Source: Micropterix aruncella (lineage: Eukaryota > Arthropoda > Insecta > Lepidoptera > Micropterigidae). From it: a DNA stretch of 64,000 nt. Positions 13,109-24,824 of the stretch are shown piece by piece. The notes below the pieces were generated by a model. It was not told the DNA's origin. It searched no databases and saw only the letters and a list, made by a program, of their open reading frames with translations. Made by a program: the position numbers and the translations under genes. The first letter of the stretch is position 1. Every line of letters begins with the position of its first letter. The stretch covers positions 12,710,239 through 12,774,238 of the forward strand of contig OX155961.1 in assembly GCA_944548615.1 (NCBI GenBank), written 5' to 3'.

Positions 13109-13754
13109 CCCTTTACTGGGAAAATGATTTTAAACTACGTAATACGAAACATCCGTCTTTAGGACCGCTATTTTGAATTATTGATAACAAAACATACTAA
13201 CTTATAACATTTTATTTAAGGACCAATATGAAAAGGCTGATTTATTATGAACTAGAAAAAGTTAGGTATAACAGTTATATGTATTGTCTATCTTATTATA
13301 AATAACACGTCGTATTCGGAGCACATTCTTTGCAGACCTTCATATAACACTTTAAACATATAAGATCCGAGCATTTGATGCATTTATAGTATGTCTTGCG
13401 CTTCTTAGTGTATGGACATAGTTTGTATGGACTTTCTTTTTTCAAGTTTGTCCGTCATGATCATCGGTACCTCCGCAGAAGGTCTCACAGACCGGTACTA
13501 ATAATTACGACTATATAGTATGTATAATATGTATATAATATGTATTATATTTTGTCCAAAAAACACATAATATGTATATTTAAAACAATGAAAACGACAG
13601 ACGCTTCTACAGACACGATCGCTGCGTGCGACGACACAGCGGGAACTAATGCGAGACTTCTGGGAGCGGTGGGTTTCTAAGGGTTGGGGGGACGGACTGA
13701 AAGCATTTCTAGGAATCCGTAGCGGTCTGTGAGACCGATGTTCCAGGTAAAGGG
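13109..13754. mobile_element. piggyBac-type element, internally deleted
   Basis: Terminal inverted repeats CCCTTTACTGGG (left) and, read inwards from the right end, CCCTTTACCTGG. They are flanked by TTAA at 13105-13108 and 13755-13758, the fixed target of piggyBac transposases. Length is 646 bp, against roughly 2.5 kb for autonomous elements. Between the ends is the transposase C-terminus (next entry). Confidence 0.9.
13296..13452 (-). pseudogene. piggyBac transposase C-terminal cysteine-rich domain
   Basis: The minus strand reads ESPYKLCPYTKKRKTYYKC, then IKCSDLICLKCYMKVCKEC and a stop at 13296-13298. The dense Cys spacing (C..C, C..C, C..C) is that of the cysteine-rich DNA-binding domain at the end of piggyBac transposases, which recognises the terminal repeats. 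The catalytic Asp-containing core is absent upstream, so this copy cannot transpose by itself. Confidence 0.88.
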
Positions 13755-13758
13755 TTAA

Positions 13759-15059
13759 TATTAAACTTTTATAGTGGTCCTTAAATATTGCAATTGATTT
13801 CGATGCCAATGCCATACCCAACCGATTCCATACACTGCACTGAAAATGTGCTTGGGTATTTTAGGGTATTATAATGTTTCGCTTGTTTACAAACAGTTCA
13901 GAGACGGCGACGCGCTATCATATGTATATATCTTAGAGCGGGTTTCGACTTGTCAACTTGGAAAATCTAATGATTTGTAAGATCAGTCTGTGAGTATACA
14001 GAAACTTGTCACCACATAAAATACACTGTACGAGTATCAAACTTTGTCACTTCTGATTACTATTTTCCGAAAGGGGCATTATTTTTAAAACGCAGTCTAG
14101 AAATTCGCACGAATGCAGACGATCGGAAGCACTTGAACGTTTGACGATTGCCACGAATGGCTCGCGGTTGGCTAGACAAACGCGGTCGTGACGTCACGGC
14201 CCGGTGCCTCGGCTCAAGTCGTCATCAGCTCAAGATAAATGACAGCAGACTCGGTCCACTTCACTCCAGATGGCCTTATCAGCGAACGGTGATCTGCCGC
14301 GTAAATGTACGCTTTCCAATGCAACATATCGACGAAACGACGCACGACACACACAATATACGGCGACTCTTCTTTCTATTGAATTGTTTTATTTGTTTGA
14401 TATACTTTATTGCACACACAATAGAGTACAACTAATAAACGCGTATTATATTGCTCAACGAAGTACTAAGATTAGGTATTTTAATACAAAACGCAACGTG
14501 AAGATAACACCCATAGTTCCTAAAATGATAGTAGATTCGACTTTCGTAGTATAACAGTATGGCGGAGCACTGTAGATAGTGGTGTAAACATATGCATACG
14601 GTATAGATGACAAACGATTTTTAAAATCGTAGCTTCTAATATTTTATTTCTATTGACCCTTCTATTTAAAATAACATTCAGTTATTAGTGCCATCTATGG
14701 CATTATTTCATATCAACTGATTATTTCACAAATATTACGGAGAGATAGGATGCCATTCTAAACTCTCAATCTATCTAAACTTTAAAGTGCGTAATTATTA
14801 CGTCTTGAAACTTGTATACCAATTTAAAAACTGACATCTTTATGTAAATAATAATAAAATAGCAAGAGCTTAGAGAGCTTAAATTTTCGAACGATTTGTT
14901 TGAATAGATACATCTACTCAAACAAACTTAAAAATTAATCAATTGGTCCATGTATGGGTGAAATTCGCGAAGTGCGGTTGTCTGCCGTTTGAAATGTTCA
15001 GGATAAAGTAGTTTTTTAGATAGGGAGAGACATGATAAAGGGATGGGATGTGGAAATAC
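13759..15059. other. Gene-free stretch
   Basis: A GC-richer patch with CpGs lies at 14105-14340, spanned by two overlapping plus frames (95 and 94 codons) without recognisable motifs. Otherwise AT-rich. Confidence 0.4.
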
Positions 15060-15180
15060 AATCTGAAGTATTTTGGATATATTGAATATTCATTATATGA
15101 TAATTTGGATATTATTGAATATTTTGAATATTGTTGAAAATTTGGATAATTTTGATATAATTTTGGATACGCTTTTGAAA
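15060..15180. repeat. Degenerate AT-rich tandem repeat, roughly 18-bp unit
   Basis: Repeated words such as TTTGGATATTATTGAATA across the tract. The minus-strand Tyr/Asn/Ser-rich frame (15000-15229) is its translation and not a gene. Confidence 0.7.
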
Positions 15181-16475
15181 AAATACTATAACAGGATGTC
15201 GTAATCAAGGATTGGCAACACGAGAGCAATGATTAGAGGAGTTCTGATGTCTCTACCGAGGTACTCGGTAATTATATAAGAAATTCAGGCCAAGATAAAC
15301 ACCAATTCCAAAAAAAAACTAAAAATTCCTGCTATTAAAGACAAGATTTTTATCAAAGTGGAGGCCAACATTACATGAGACGAGGGCTCTGGAGATCTAT
15401 AGTGATACAAGCAAAAAGTAGACGAGTTTAATATAGGTAGTTTAGTTTGGAATCAACTTTATTATTGTATTAATTAAATCAGAAATCTTAGGTACTAAAA
15501 GAAAATATCAAAACTTTTCCATAAATATTTTATTTATTTATTTTAATCCCCATGGTTGGTTGGTTATTTGCGATATTTTAAAAAAAAGGTATAATTATGA
15601 AGGATATTTTTTGTGCTAATATTAAGTTTCTGATGTCTCAATAATATGGAAAAAAATAATTTATAAAATATTCGCATTGGATAATTCTTTTAATGATTTT
15701 TAAGTTATGGGACACATATGCCCCATGGTCCTTAAAGGATTATTTCACCCTGTAGGTCTTCTTCTGTTTTGTGCTCTTCTTTTGTGAACTTTGCATAATT
15801 TTATTGTAGGCAGCATATTTCTGCTTGTTTAAGCATTTTCCTCGGTATATATCTTTCGTTATTCCTAAGCCTCACTTGGTTGGCCTTGTTTTAGAGCTGC
15901 AAATACTATATTTAAATAAAAAAGGGTTTTCGCTTCGGTTCCAGTGATAATGGCCCACTTCTGGCAAAAATCCTGCGAGCACCCATGTACCTATCTTTAA
16001 ATGCGATGCCGGCGAAATAGAGTTGAAGACACTCTGCTATCCACAACACTTCGCTATTTAAATAAAATACTACACTATAATGTGAGCCTAAACAAGTCGA
16101 GCTTTCACGGTTTATTTTTCATCTTAATCAGTCTCAGCCGTCGTCTAAGTGCTTCAAACTGCCTCAAAGCTAGTGAGTTACAGAATAGAGGCACCAGCAA
16201 TGCTGCGAGGCCGCGTACTGTTGAATTATGACAATTCTCTCGAAATTCCCTCCGATCCAAGTCGCACAGTGATTTCATAGACGCTGAAGACATTGGAACG
16301 CTAAGGTTATTGGTTACCTATATGACTTGTCATAGTTGATGTTTCTATACAATAAACTAATCAGCCCTTATTTAGTAAATAAAATTTCTTATAGCATATA
16401 CCCACTAGAACTAATAGAAGTGAAATATTGTAAGAATTTCAAATATATAAGAGTAAACGTACAAGTCCCAACATG
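15181..16475. other. Gene-free stretch
   Basis: AT-rich with a patch of mixed composition at 16000-16300 (frames of 76 and 62 codons on opposite strands, no motif). Confidence 0.4.
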
Positions 16476-17001
16476 ACTGCAGACCGCAACCTCACCGCAG
16501 ACTGCAATGGTGTCAATGCATACCATTAAAATACACTCGAAACATGGCGCCAGTGCTGCGGCTACAGACTGCACTACCGCTCACTAACCAGTAGTGTCGC
16601 AGAACTGCAACACGGGGTTTATTAATAAAAATGAGTCTTTCGAAAGCCGGCGAGGAAAAACCGATAAATATTGTGCCTAAATATCAAAATAAAATGACTA
16701 CATAACCAATTAGTCTTTTAATTAAACGACAATAACTTTTAAATATTTTTCGTCACTCCAAAAATGATTTTTAATCAGCACTGAATAACTTCCTTTATGT
16801 GGTTTATTTTTATAAATAAAGTCATCATCATGATCCTCTTTCAAGAAAAGACTGAAAACCATATCGAAATCTCTAAACGCATCCGACATCGACTGACTGC
16901 AAGCTCGGGCTGTTGCAATGTCCAACATTGATACGACAGCAGGCGTCAGCAGCTTTGCAGTCTGCGGTTTGCGGTCTGCAGTTTACGTTGCAGTCTGCAG
17001 T
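16476..17001. repeat. Inverted repeats of CTGCAGACTGCAA-type words flanking about 0.45 kb
   Basis: The left arm (16476-16510) has ACTGCAGACCGCAACC and GCAGACTGCAA. The right arm (16954-17001) carries the reverse complement words TTGCAGTCTGCGG, GCGGTCTGCAGT and GCAGTCTGCAGT. Each arm is itself a short tandem array. This could be a fold-back or MITE-like element; I could not define a target duplication. Confidence 0.5.
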
Positions 17002-17219
17002 AATGTTCAGTATTGTACCAACGATGCTCAAAACGCGTAATTTCATAGCACTATGAGCGCATATAATATGTTAGGTTAAAATGCGGTTCTTTTTCACCTA
17101 TCCCCAGAGGGGTTTTCAATGGTGGTTAAAGAGATAATTTTAGTCCAATCAACCCATATTTTTTTATTTTCTAACAAATACATATATACATACTGTAAAT
17201 ACTACGTCATATGTTATAA

Positions 17220-17520
17220 TTCATCCGCCCCGCCAGAAATAAATACAAATTTCCCGCGCGCAGTGTAACAACGCGCTATGTAATTATTGGAGACAGATAT
17301 ATTTGTTGAATCACTTTATATACGAGCATCGCTGTAAACACCGAACGGGTTCGACACGTCGACACGCCCGATAGTAGCAATTAAATCATCAACAGAACAA
17401 CACGCCGCGTTTTATTCCGTCGCGCTTCCCTCGGTGCAGCCGCTATTGCCACGCATCGCGAACGGTGTTCATCAACTCTCTACAACGGACCACATAGTAG
17501 CGTTAAAGGGGGATCCTAAT
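17220..17520 (+). other. GC-richer block, possible solo LTR
   Basis: Starts near the TGTAACAACGCGC word, contains a TATATA box-like segment (17315-17325) and TTTTATTCCGTCGCG further on, in otherwise AT-rich surroundings. That order resembles an LTR, but I cannot show terminal dinucleotides, a primer site or a target duplication. It could equally be a host regulatory block. Confidence 0.25.
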
Positions 17521-18938
17521 CATCACAGTGGTTTCGATAAAATACAATACACATAAATAAAAATATACATACTACACGCATCAACACAACCGCAACCACA
17601 ATTTTTTAAAAAACACACACACAGGCACGCCCTAACAAATCACACATCACCCTCAAGCGCTCTCACACACAGAACACAGCGACTAATGAATTGTATGCGT
17701 AGAATAAAAGTTATGTTTTTTTCTTATTTTTAATCCTATTGTCTTTAGATATATTTTTTTCTTCGTGAAAGCTTATAAAACCGAACTATAAATTACGTAC
17801 ATGCGAAAACATTTTGAGAACTTAAAATTAATTATGTTTACTACTCCATTCCTACAGAACGCTGTAAGTTTTCTATTAAAAAATAAATAATGAAGTTGTT
17901 CACATAATTGATCCTCCACTGATTAACAGTACGAAGTAATATGTTTCTTCTGTATTAAGCAGGTATCTAGATTTCAGTTTCAGGGAATGGGGGAGGGGAT
18001 ATTCATAAAAATAATGCGCACGGTATCCACCAAAATTGTATTTGCCTGTACAATGAAACTGTAATAAAATACGCCCGACTTCGGGGGGTTATATCCCAAC
18101 TATATCCAACGGGGGGTCCCCCCCCCCCGTCCCCCTTCCTTTAGATACGTCCTTGTTCTGTATTGTCAATCATTATAACTTTTGTTAAATTGGTTCAAAA
18201 AGTAATATTAATTTGATCAGGGCCGCCAACTTCAGGGAGGGGAGAGGGGTCCAACTCCCCCTCCACTCCTTCAGAACATGTCATGTGACGGTGTTTTAAC
18301 GAAAACTGTATTACTGATAGGTTTTAGTTGGCGCTTTCAATAGGAATAGAAGACGATTGCATGTCTGCTAAATCAAACGGGGGTTAGGAAGGGACTATGG
18401 GATTCGAAGAGAATTAGTTCAAGAGGGACCAGTATCTAAAGTCTTCAAAAACGTTGGAAAAGTAGGGTAGATTCCTTCGTTATTGTAATTGGAAGCTAGT
18501 TCCATAAATTTGCTGCTATTACAATATGCCGGTGGCAACGAACGAATGAGAAACATTTAAGATGGTGCTAAGATAGCGAAATATTTTTTTCATAAAATCT
18601 TTAGTTAGACACACTGTGCGCTTTAACGTCATCCGGCATCGAGATAAATACGAATTCTAGAACCGGATCGACTTTCCTAACTAACGATCGCCGACGGATC
18701 GGACGATCAATCAACTAATCGCCACTTACCATTTATATCGGGTTTAGTTAAACTATGGAAACCGCGGTAACCGCGAATAATACCATTCTAGTTCATTGTT
18801 AGTTTTAATTTTCCCTATCTGCATATTATTTATGTCTCTGTGTTAGAAAGAAATAGGGTAACTGAACCTAATATGGTCGATTACCTAAAAATAACTACTC
18901 GCTAAATATTAGGAAATATGCAATCATGCTATTTATTT
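17521..18938. other. Gene-free stretch
   Basis: AT-rich; G and C homopolymer runs at about 18110-18135, and an EcoRI/GATC-rich patch near 18630-18720. No gene seen. Confidence 0.4.
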
Positions 18939-18946
18939 TGAATAGG

Positions 18947-19564
18947 TAGGGCCGGCTCTAGGGTTTTTGGCGCCCTAGGCGAAAACAAATTCTGCGCCCT
19001 CACTAAAGTGCCTTCAGCGGGGTCTGCCAGGTATGGAATGGAAATTCGGAAAAACGTTTTTGTTATAATTGTTATAACAAAGAATTTGATTTTATAACCA
19101 TTGATTAATGTCTGGGATATGTAAATAAAAGGGATGTCAATTTTACATAAAATACATATAATTTGATATCCAAAAACCTCAATGTATTATGTAATTTACA
19201 AAAATCGTTCTAACAATGGCTTTGCATTTTGTCTTTTGTTTTGACAACTTATACATTATTATTTAGAAATCTAAATTAGTATTGGCAAAGCTTCATACCA
19301 CACAGTTTTACATTAGGTATATATGGTTTTATAGGTTTAACGTAAACAGAAACTCACTGTTAGATTACAGAGAGTTTTTCTGTTTTTATAGCACTTAATC
19401 AATACACACTTGATATTTTTTATATTGAATTATTGTTTTCTGCGGTATAAAATTCACTTTCTAAATCCTAAATTCGAGAAAAAAACTCAATTTTGCGCCC
19501 CTCAAATTTTGCGCCCCCAACCTAGGCGGCCGCCTAGGTTGCCTATATGAAGGAGCCGACCCTG
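18947..19564. mobile_element. hAT MITE with exact 8-bp target duplication
   Basis: The ends read TAGGGCCGGCTCTAGGG inwards from the left and CAGGGTCGGCTCCTTC inwards from the right. The 8-bp duplication TGAATAGG occurs at 18939-18946 and 19565-19572. Subterminal GCGCCCTAGGCG and CCTAGGCGGCCGCCTAGG complete the typical look. At 618 bp with no transposase frame it is non-autonomous. Eight-base duplications and CAGGG-type ends are the hAT signature. Confidence 0.93.
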
Positions 19565-19689
19565 TGAATAGGTATTATTATATAAAATTTAATATTACTT
19601 ACCATAATAAATAATAATGACTTGATATAATCTTTTGTCATGGTTTTCTTTCCTTTCTTAATTATAACTATCTTTGATTTTTTTTTGTA

Positions 19690-20045
19690 CTTTTTATTAT
19701 TCAAAGCGCTTACTTGACCACTTAGGAGTCGAAGTTTCAAATTTCAAGATCTAGCCCATATCAGCAGGGCACATTTTGAAACTTTTAAACAATTGTTTTT
19801 TTTTTTTTTTTGGAATTTTTAATTTTATTTTAAGTTTTTATGAAACACACGGCTCACTTTACTTCTTAGTAGTCCGTGCTTCAAAATTCAATGTTTGGCC
19901 CGTAGCACATTTTTGAACATTTGAACATTTTATTGTTTTTTTAACATTTTTAAATAATTTTTGTTTTATTTTAACTTTTCATAAATCAAACCAATGACTT
20001 GACCACTAAGGAGCCTGTATTTCAAACTTCAAGTCAATCATTTAA
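19690..20045. repeat. Diverged tandem repeat, about 140-bp unit
   Basis: Three related blocks start near 19709, 19850 and 19990, each with a CTTGACCACTTAGGAG-like word, a TTTCAAACTTCAAG-like word and, in the first two, a GCACATTTTGAA-like word. Long T runs separate them. Confidence 0.65.
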
Positions 20046-20109
20046 GGTGACATGATACACCACTGTGATGTAGTGTGAAGCGTATTGCCAATAACTTTGA
20101 ATGCCAATC

Positions 20110-21185
20110 ATTACCGCAACCTCGTATTACATTTAAAACCGTGAAATCAGAGGCAGTATAATGGTCTGTGGTTGCATAACGGCCGATGGAGTTGGTAAAA
20201 TGCTTTTGTATGAAGGTCGGATGAATTCCACTGGGTACATAAATGAATTTGAAACTGCTCTATAGCCGTCATTTTCTAAAATTTGGAACACGAATATAGA
20301 ACATGCCAAGTTTTATAAACAGGATAGAAAACGAATTTACCGCGTGAAATTTGTAGCACCCGACGTTTCGGTGACGTTGCAGCCGCCGTTGTCCAGGGTA
20401 GAAATATATATTGGATAGCGGAAGTAACCACTGGATGCAGTTTCACAATCCCATTGTGCTATCCAAAGAACAATAACTCTACTTTCCTTGCATGATCCGG
20501 GAAGCCATTGAAATAAGAAGAACCCCGAACTTCAATAGAGACGACGGTTACAAACTCTCTTCTACGTGAAACCCTCTTCTTAAAATGTTCCCGCCGCCGA
20601 ACGCCGAACGCAAAGACGTAAAACAGGATACAGTGAGTGCTGTGTGCAAGACGGATATTTAAATTCCCGCGCTCCAAGCCCGCCCCCCCCCCCCACCATC
20701 GTTATAACCTACGCAGTGGCGGACGCGGTATGCGGCCTACCCGCAAAACAACGGATTGACAGCTCTTCAGTCTACCCTGAACAACGGCGGCTGCAACGTC
20801 ACCGAAAAGTCGGGTGCTACAAATTTCACACGGTAAATTCGTTTTCTATCCTATTTATAATGTCAAACAACCGCGATAGTCTTCGATTTTATGTATATGC
20901 CAAGTTTTAGCAGGACAATGCACCTTGCCACAAATCAGCGGCGACAATGAAGTCGTCTTGGGAAAATCATGTGAATCTTCTAGAGTGGCCAGCTCATTCT
21001 CCTGATCTCAATAGAAGACCCATTAGAAAACTTATGTGATATTTTACAGGTTAAGATACGTAGTTTATCAATAACGATGAAATAAACACTAAACAATATT
21101 TTCAAACAAGAATGCCAGGAGATTTCTAAGGAAGAGTGCGGCAAGCTGGTAATAGGAGTTTGCCTACAACAAAATATTAAAATAT
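20110..21185 (+). pseudogene. Tc1-like transposase pseudogene, split by a Penelope insertion
   Basis: Upstream of the insert the plus strand reads GSIMVCGCITADGVGKMLLY, then EGRMNSTGYINEFETAL and a stop. Downstream it reads QDNAPCHKSAATMKSSWENH and LLEWPAHSPDLN, then EISKEECGKLV in a shifted frame. These are the DDE core motifs of Tc1/mariner transposases: the second catalytic Asp in QDNAPCH and the SPDLNPIEN region before the third acidic residue. Several stops and frameshifts show it is long dead. The 13-base word ATGCCAAGTTTTA occurs on both sides of the insert (20303-20315 and 20897-20909), so the two halves were once contiguous. No terminal inverted repeats were found. Confidence 0.9.
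20316..20896 (+). mobile_element. Penelope-like element, truncated, with inverted terminal repeat and 13-bp target duplication
   Basis: Bounded by the duplicated word ATGCCAAGTTTTA. From the left: an inverted terminal repeat (20316-20403), then plus-strand coding remnant with REAIEIRRTPNFNRDDGYKL and NPLLKMFPPPNAERKDVKQ (20490-20640). A second terminal repeat in forward orientation (20769-20896) ends about 37 bases beyond the region matched by the left copy. REAIEI...NFNRDxG..L is the end of the GIY-YIG endonuclease of Penelope elements. Inverted or partial terminal repeats, a short extra tail and variable duplications are known Penelope traits. Stops (TGA after LSST) make it inactive. A close copy of the right part is at 43176-43537. 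Confidence 0.88.
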
Positions 21186-21229
21186 TAATAATAAGTTACC
21201 AGTATAATAACATTTTTATAAACAAACTT

Positions 21230-21745
21230 TTAATTAAATGCTCTCCCCGAGCCGACCCTTGGTGCAGCAGCCATGTCATAGCGTAACTTAGAATGGGATA
21301 TCATAATTGAATGATATATAGAATTTCGTATTTGTGCTGTTGGCTGTTGAAGAATCCCCTCGTTGGAAGCCAATCCTGGGTGCAGCGGCCCTAACGCGGT
21401 GAATTTAGAACGGGCTATCATAATTGAATAAGTATACAAAATTTCGTTTCTGTGCTGTTGACCATTAAGGCGTCAACCCTGGGTGCCGCAGCCGTGTCAT
21501 GATGAAATTTAGAACGTTTTATCATAATTGGCTGCATATACACAATTGTGTGTCTGTGCTGTTGACCGAGAAGGAGTATCCTCGTCGGGAGTCGATCCTG
21601 GGTGTAGAATCAGGTCTTGCTCACCATAAAAATGCATCGTCATCGGAACTGAACCAACATGTAAAATTTAAAGAAGTGGTTCTGATTCAGCTTGCAAGAT
21701 TTGACCTACACAAACTAACAAGTATTGCAAGGTAAATAAAAGCTT
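21230..21745 (+). repeat. Family A tandem units plus terminal block
   Basis: About three units (ATCATAATTGAATG-type starts at 21300, 21417 and 21522) followed by the terminal block with CAGCTTGCAAGATTTGACC and CAAGGTAAATAAAAGC. It is the most complete copy in the window. Confidence 0.85.
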
Positions 21746-22489
21746 GTAAAAACACAATATGTTAAATAATATGTGATTTTGATTTACTATAATTCAGGTA
21801 TATTCTAAAATAACTTGTTTTGTAATGGGTTCATAAATGATAACACTACCTACATTAAATTATTACATTGTAAAAAATCTGCTCAAAAAACTACACAACA
21901 AAATAGCCAACTTTTCCTCTATTTTTATTGTCTCCATTGGCTATTTCTCAATGAAACAAGTCACCGCACACTATTCAGGGCCTGCAGCAGAGATGCGAGG
22001 TGAATTTTTAGAAAAACAAAAGGCGCAGCGAGTGTCGATGAAGACATTAAAGTATAGATGGCTCGGCTCAGCTATTCGCATTTCGTGCCATTAATGAATT
22101 TTATAGGGCGGTCAGACGTGGTAATATGTGCTTCTTTTTATCGATGTCGACTGTAGGGATCGATAGAAAAGAAATTTCGAGGCAATAGAATGACGGAATG
22201 TTAGGCCATTACGAATTCAGAGCAGCAGAATCCAGTGATGCAACGATAGTTTCAGACGATCACGTGATAGCGTAACCGTGTTTTAAATTAATTTGGTTTA
22301 ATGAGTATCGAAGCTTCGATAGTTTACAATACGGCAATATAGTGTTATTTATTTATTTGAAATATTATTTAGGAGCTTTATAGATAAATCAAATTTGCCC
22401 TTGAATATTAAATCTAGCATGTAAAAATCCATAATAACTGACTAACGTAAGTAGACTGATGCTGACATTATAATAAATATAAAAAAATA
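21746..22489. other. Gene-free stretch
   Basis: Two overlapping plus frames (21815-22003, 21837-22094) show no recognised motif; the rest is AT-rich. Confidence 0.4.
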
Positions 22490-23400
22490 AAAATTATGAT
22501 AAAAACTAACTATTTATGATAATAATGAGAAATATGGGAGTTGCCTTTTTAGCCGCCAAAGGATAAACAAAATGGATTATATAAAATAGGGCATACAAAA
22601 TATACAAAATCCACGGACAATAATATGTGTACGATGGTACGATACACTATACAATAGATGCGATCTCTTCGCTATGTAATTTGTCTGTAGGTACGCATAT
22701 TCAAATTTATATAGTACTAGCTGCGCCCAGCGGTTTCACCCGCAGGGTGATGGAAAATTGTGATAATGATGATAGAAAACCATATATCTTTATAAATTAT
22801 AGCCTATGTGTTATTCTGATGTGTAAGCTATATTATTGTAAAGCTTCATCAAAATCCATTCAGTAGTTTTTGCGTGAAAGAGTAACAAACATGCATACAT
22901 ACATACAAACTTTCGCGTTTATAATATTAGTAGGATTCTGGTAAATAAGTAGCTACTTGAATTAATTTATATACAAATATAATAAAGGACTCGACTTAAA
23001 GCTGTCGACTCGTTTCAAGATCATTGTATTCTACTCTTCTTAGAAAAAATTTGAGAGAAATATTGTATTTTCTGTAATAAATATATCTTTGAAATTTTCT
23101 TCTAATACGCTCAATCATTTGAATGTATTTGTTTTCACTAATAAACCAGATGACCGAGTTACATTCAATTATACTACGAACTTAACAATTATTAAGTAGA
23201 AACATTGCATGAATATTATTAAACTGTTTGCACATGCGAATAACATAACCGACGATTGCGAGATTACAAATATTTATAAATGCACGGAAATTCAACTGGG
23301 TATCGAATGTAATTCCCAGGCCCCTCACCTCGATTGACCATTTTAAAATTAAGCCTTTTTTAGTGCATGGGAGAAAGGCAAGAAGTTTTCTTCTTAGTGA
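22490..23400 (-). pseudogene. Decayed LINE reverse transcriptase thumb, with nested repeat
   Basis: Minus-strand reading from about 23340 gives VRGLGITFDTQLNFRAFINI, then VIRMCKQFNNIHAMFLLNN, VRSIIECNSVIWFIS and IERIRRKFQRYIYY to about 22990. This is the thumb and connection region of a Jockey-like reverse transcriptase (compare VRDLG.TFD, VRSILE..SV.W.P, IE.IQR.F in the family). Stops and shifts interrupt it. The continuation appears at 22625-22715, where words match a homologous piece at 28535-28615, so the 220-bp repeat at 22716-22935 sits inside this LINE. Confidence 0.75.
22716..22935 (+). repeat. Lepidopteran repeat, ACTAGCTGCGCCC start and ATATTAGTAGGAT end
   Basis: Begins ACTAGCTGCGCCCAGCGG, contains CCATTCAGTAGTTTTTGCGT and a (CATA)n stretch, and ends ATAATATTAGTAGGAT. 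I recognise this as a very common repeat in moths and butterflies, usually linked to RTE-type or Helitron-type ends; which of these applies I cannot decide here. It interrupts the LINE remnant on the opposite strand. Confidence 0.75.
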
Positions 23401-23458
23401 TTGTTATAATAGGGAATTTTAATTGTGAATGCCACGTCATTTAATATATAATCATATT

Positions 23459-24052
23459 CGAGGGAAATGAAAAAGCCGACGAAATTGCTAAGACGGGAGC
23501 AAGGGAACGTTATACGGCCCTGAACCTTGCTGTGGCGTAACAAAAAGCCTTGCAAACCTAATGCTCAAAAACTATGTTTGGAACAATCCGTCAACCACTG
23601 GAACAACACGCCAGGTTTGAATAATTTAAAAGCGCTAATTAAGGCTTACGACCGTAAGACTGCCCGTGAGGCCTCATCACTATGTAAATAGGAACAATCT
23701 ACGCATACTGGTGACGGCGCTTACGGGGCATTGTGGCCTGAACAAACACATGTACAACCTTAAGCTCCGGGACACGAAAATGTGCTGGTTCTGCCAAGAG
23801 GCAGAGGAAACTCCCCTGCACATCATGTGCGAGTGTGGCCCGCTGATGCGTAAAAGATACACCCACTTGGGTGGTTATTACCTTTAATCTGAGGAGGTAA
23901 AACAACCAGGCGCCAAAAGCCTGTTGCGGTCCTTTAATGACACGAGGCTTAGCGCAGAACTAAAGCAGGTGGCGAACACAATAGACCAGCAATGGTCGCA
24001 ATGTTACAGAGCTCATAAATACCTTAAAAAAGCCGCTAACAACAAAAAAAAG
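23459..24052 (+). pseudogene. RNase H LINE tail, 5'-truncated copy
   Basis: Plus-strand sequence nearly collinear with 32703-33290. It starts abruptly at GAGGGAAATGAAAAAGCC, within the RNase H active-site segment (GIEGNEKTDELAK in the other copy). It carries the NNLRILVTALTGHCGLNKHM segment and the Cys cluster CWFCQEAEETPLHIMCECG. Stops at several points (for example after GGYYL at 23885) kill the frame. The 3' end, near AACAACAAAAAAAAGG, is A-rich. Confidence 0.85.
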
Positions 24053-24824
24053 GAGATGGAGGGGAGGGTTCTGAGAACTAAGTTATCTACAGTATTATAG
24101 GTGTCACGTAAGAGTTTTATATGTTTTAACAAAAAGAAGGTCGCCATCTAAAAAATGCAGAAAAACAGACAACCAAATGCAGAGACACCCTTTAGTAGGT
24201 GACCTAGTAGGTTATCATTTTGTCTATCATTTTATGTATCTCTTACAATCAACCCTACTATGAAGTGTTTATATGAATATGTGCTTTTAACATGTGTCTA
24301 AGAGTGCACAATATTAAATTTATAGGCCTCTTTACGTCAAGAGATTTTATAATGATAACAGCATTTACATAAATAAGAATAATACTGGTTTTCAAGCAAT
24401 AAATATAACATTATGCATTGCTCCAGCACGAATGACTGGCAACACTGAGCTCATTGAAAGCATGCATTTATATGTACAATAGAGCGAAATACGGCGACAT
24501 TCAGAGTGGGATTCCTTTCACGGATCAAAGAGTGCCGTTTATATTGTGGTTTATTTCGATAACAAATGTAGGCAACGCAACACGAGCGAAAGACGTTTAT
24601 GGAGGTATATCTTTGTCATTATATATGGTATCCGATTGCTCAACTCAATAGTATGATTTGGAAACTCTTCTGAAACGGCGAAATTCAGGTGGCGCTGAAA
24701 GCATTGACGGCCAAACTAACAGCAACTTATTTGGTCATCTATAATTATGTTGATAATAGAGGGTTTTATATAACGGATAGCGAATGTCGCAACATTCGCT
24801 ACCGCAGTAGCGAATGGTTTCGTG
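24053..24824. other. Gene-free stretch
   Basis: AT-rich; a 65-codon frame at 24454-24651 without motif. Confidence 0.4.

Noticed and set aside
14148..14554. Two overlapping plus frames of 94-95 codons
   Set aside because: No motif and no splice or regulatory support.
20769..20810. Functional hammerhead ribozyme
   Set aside because: GAAA is present, but the CUGANGA core is not, in any of the copies examined.
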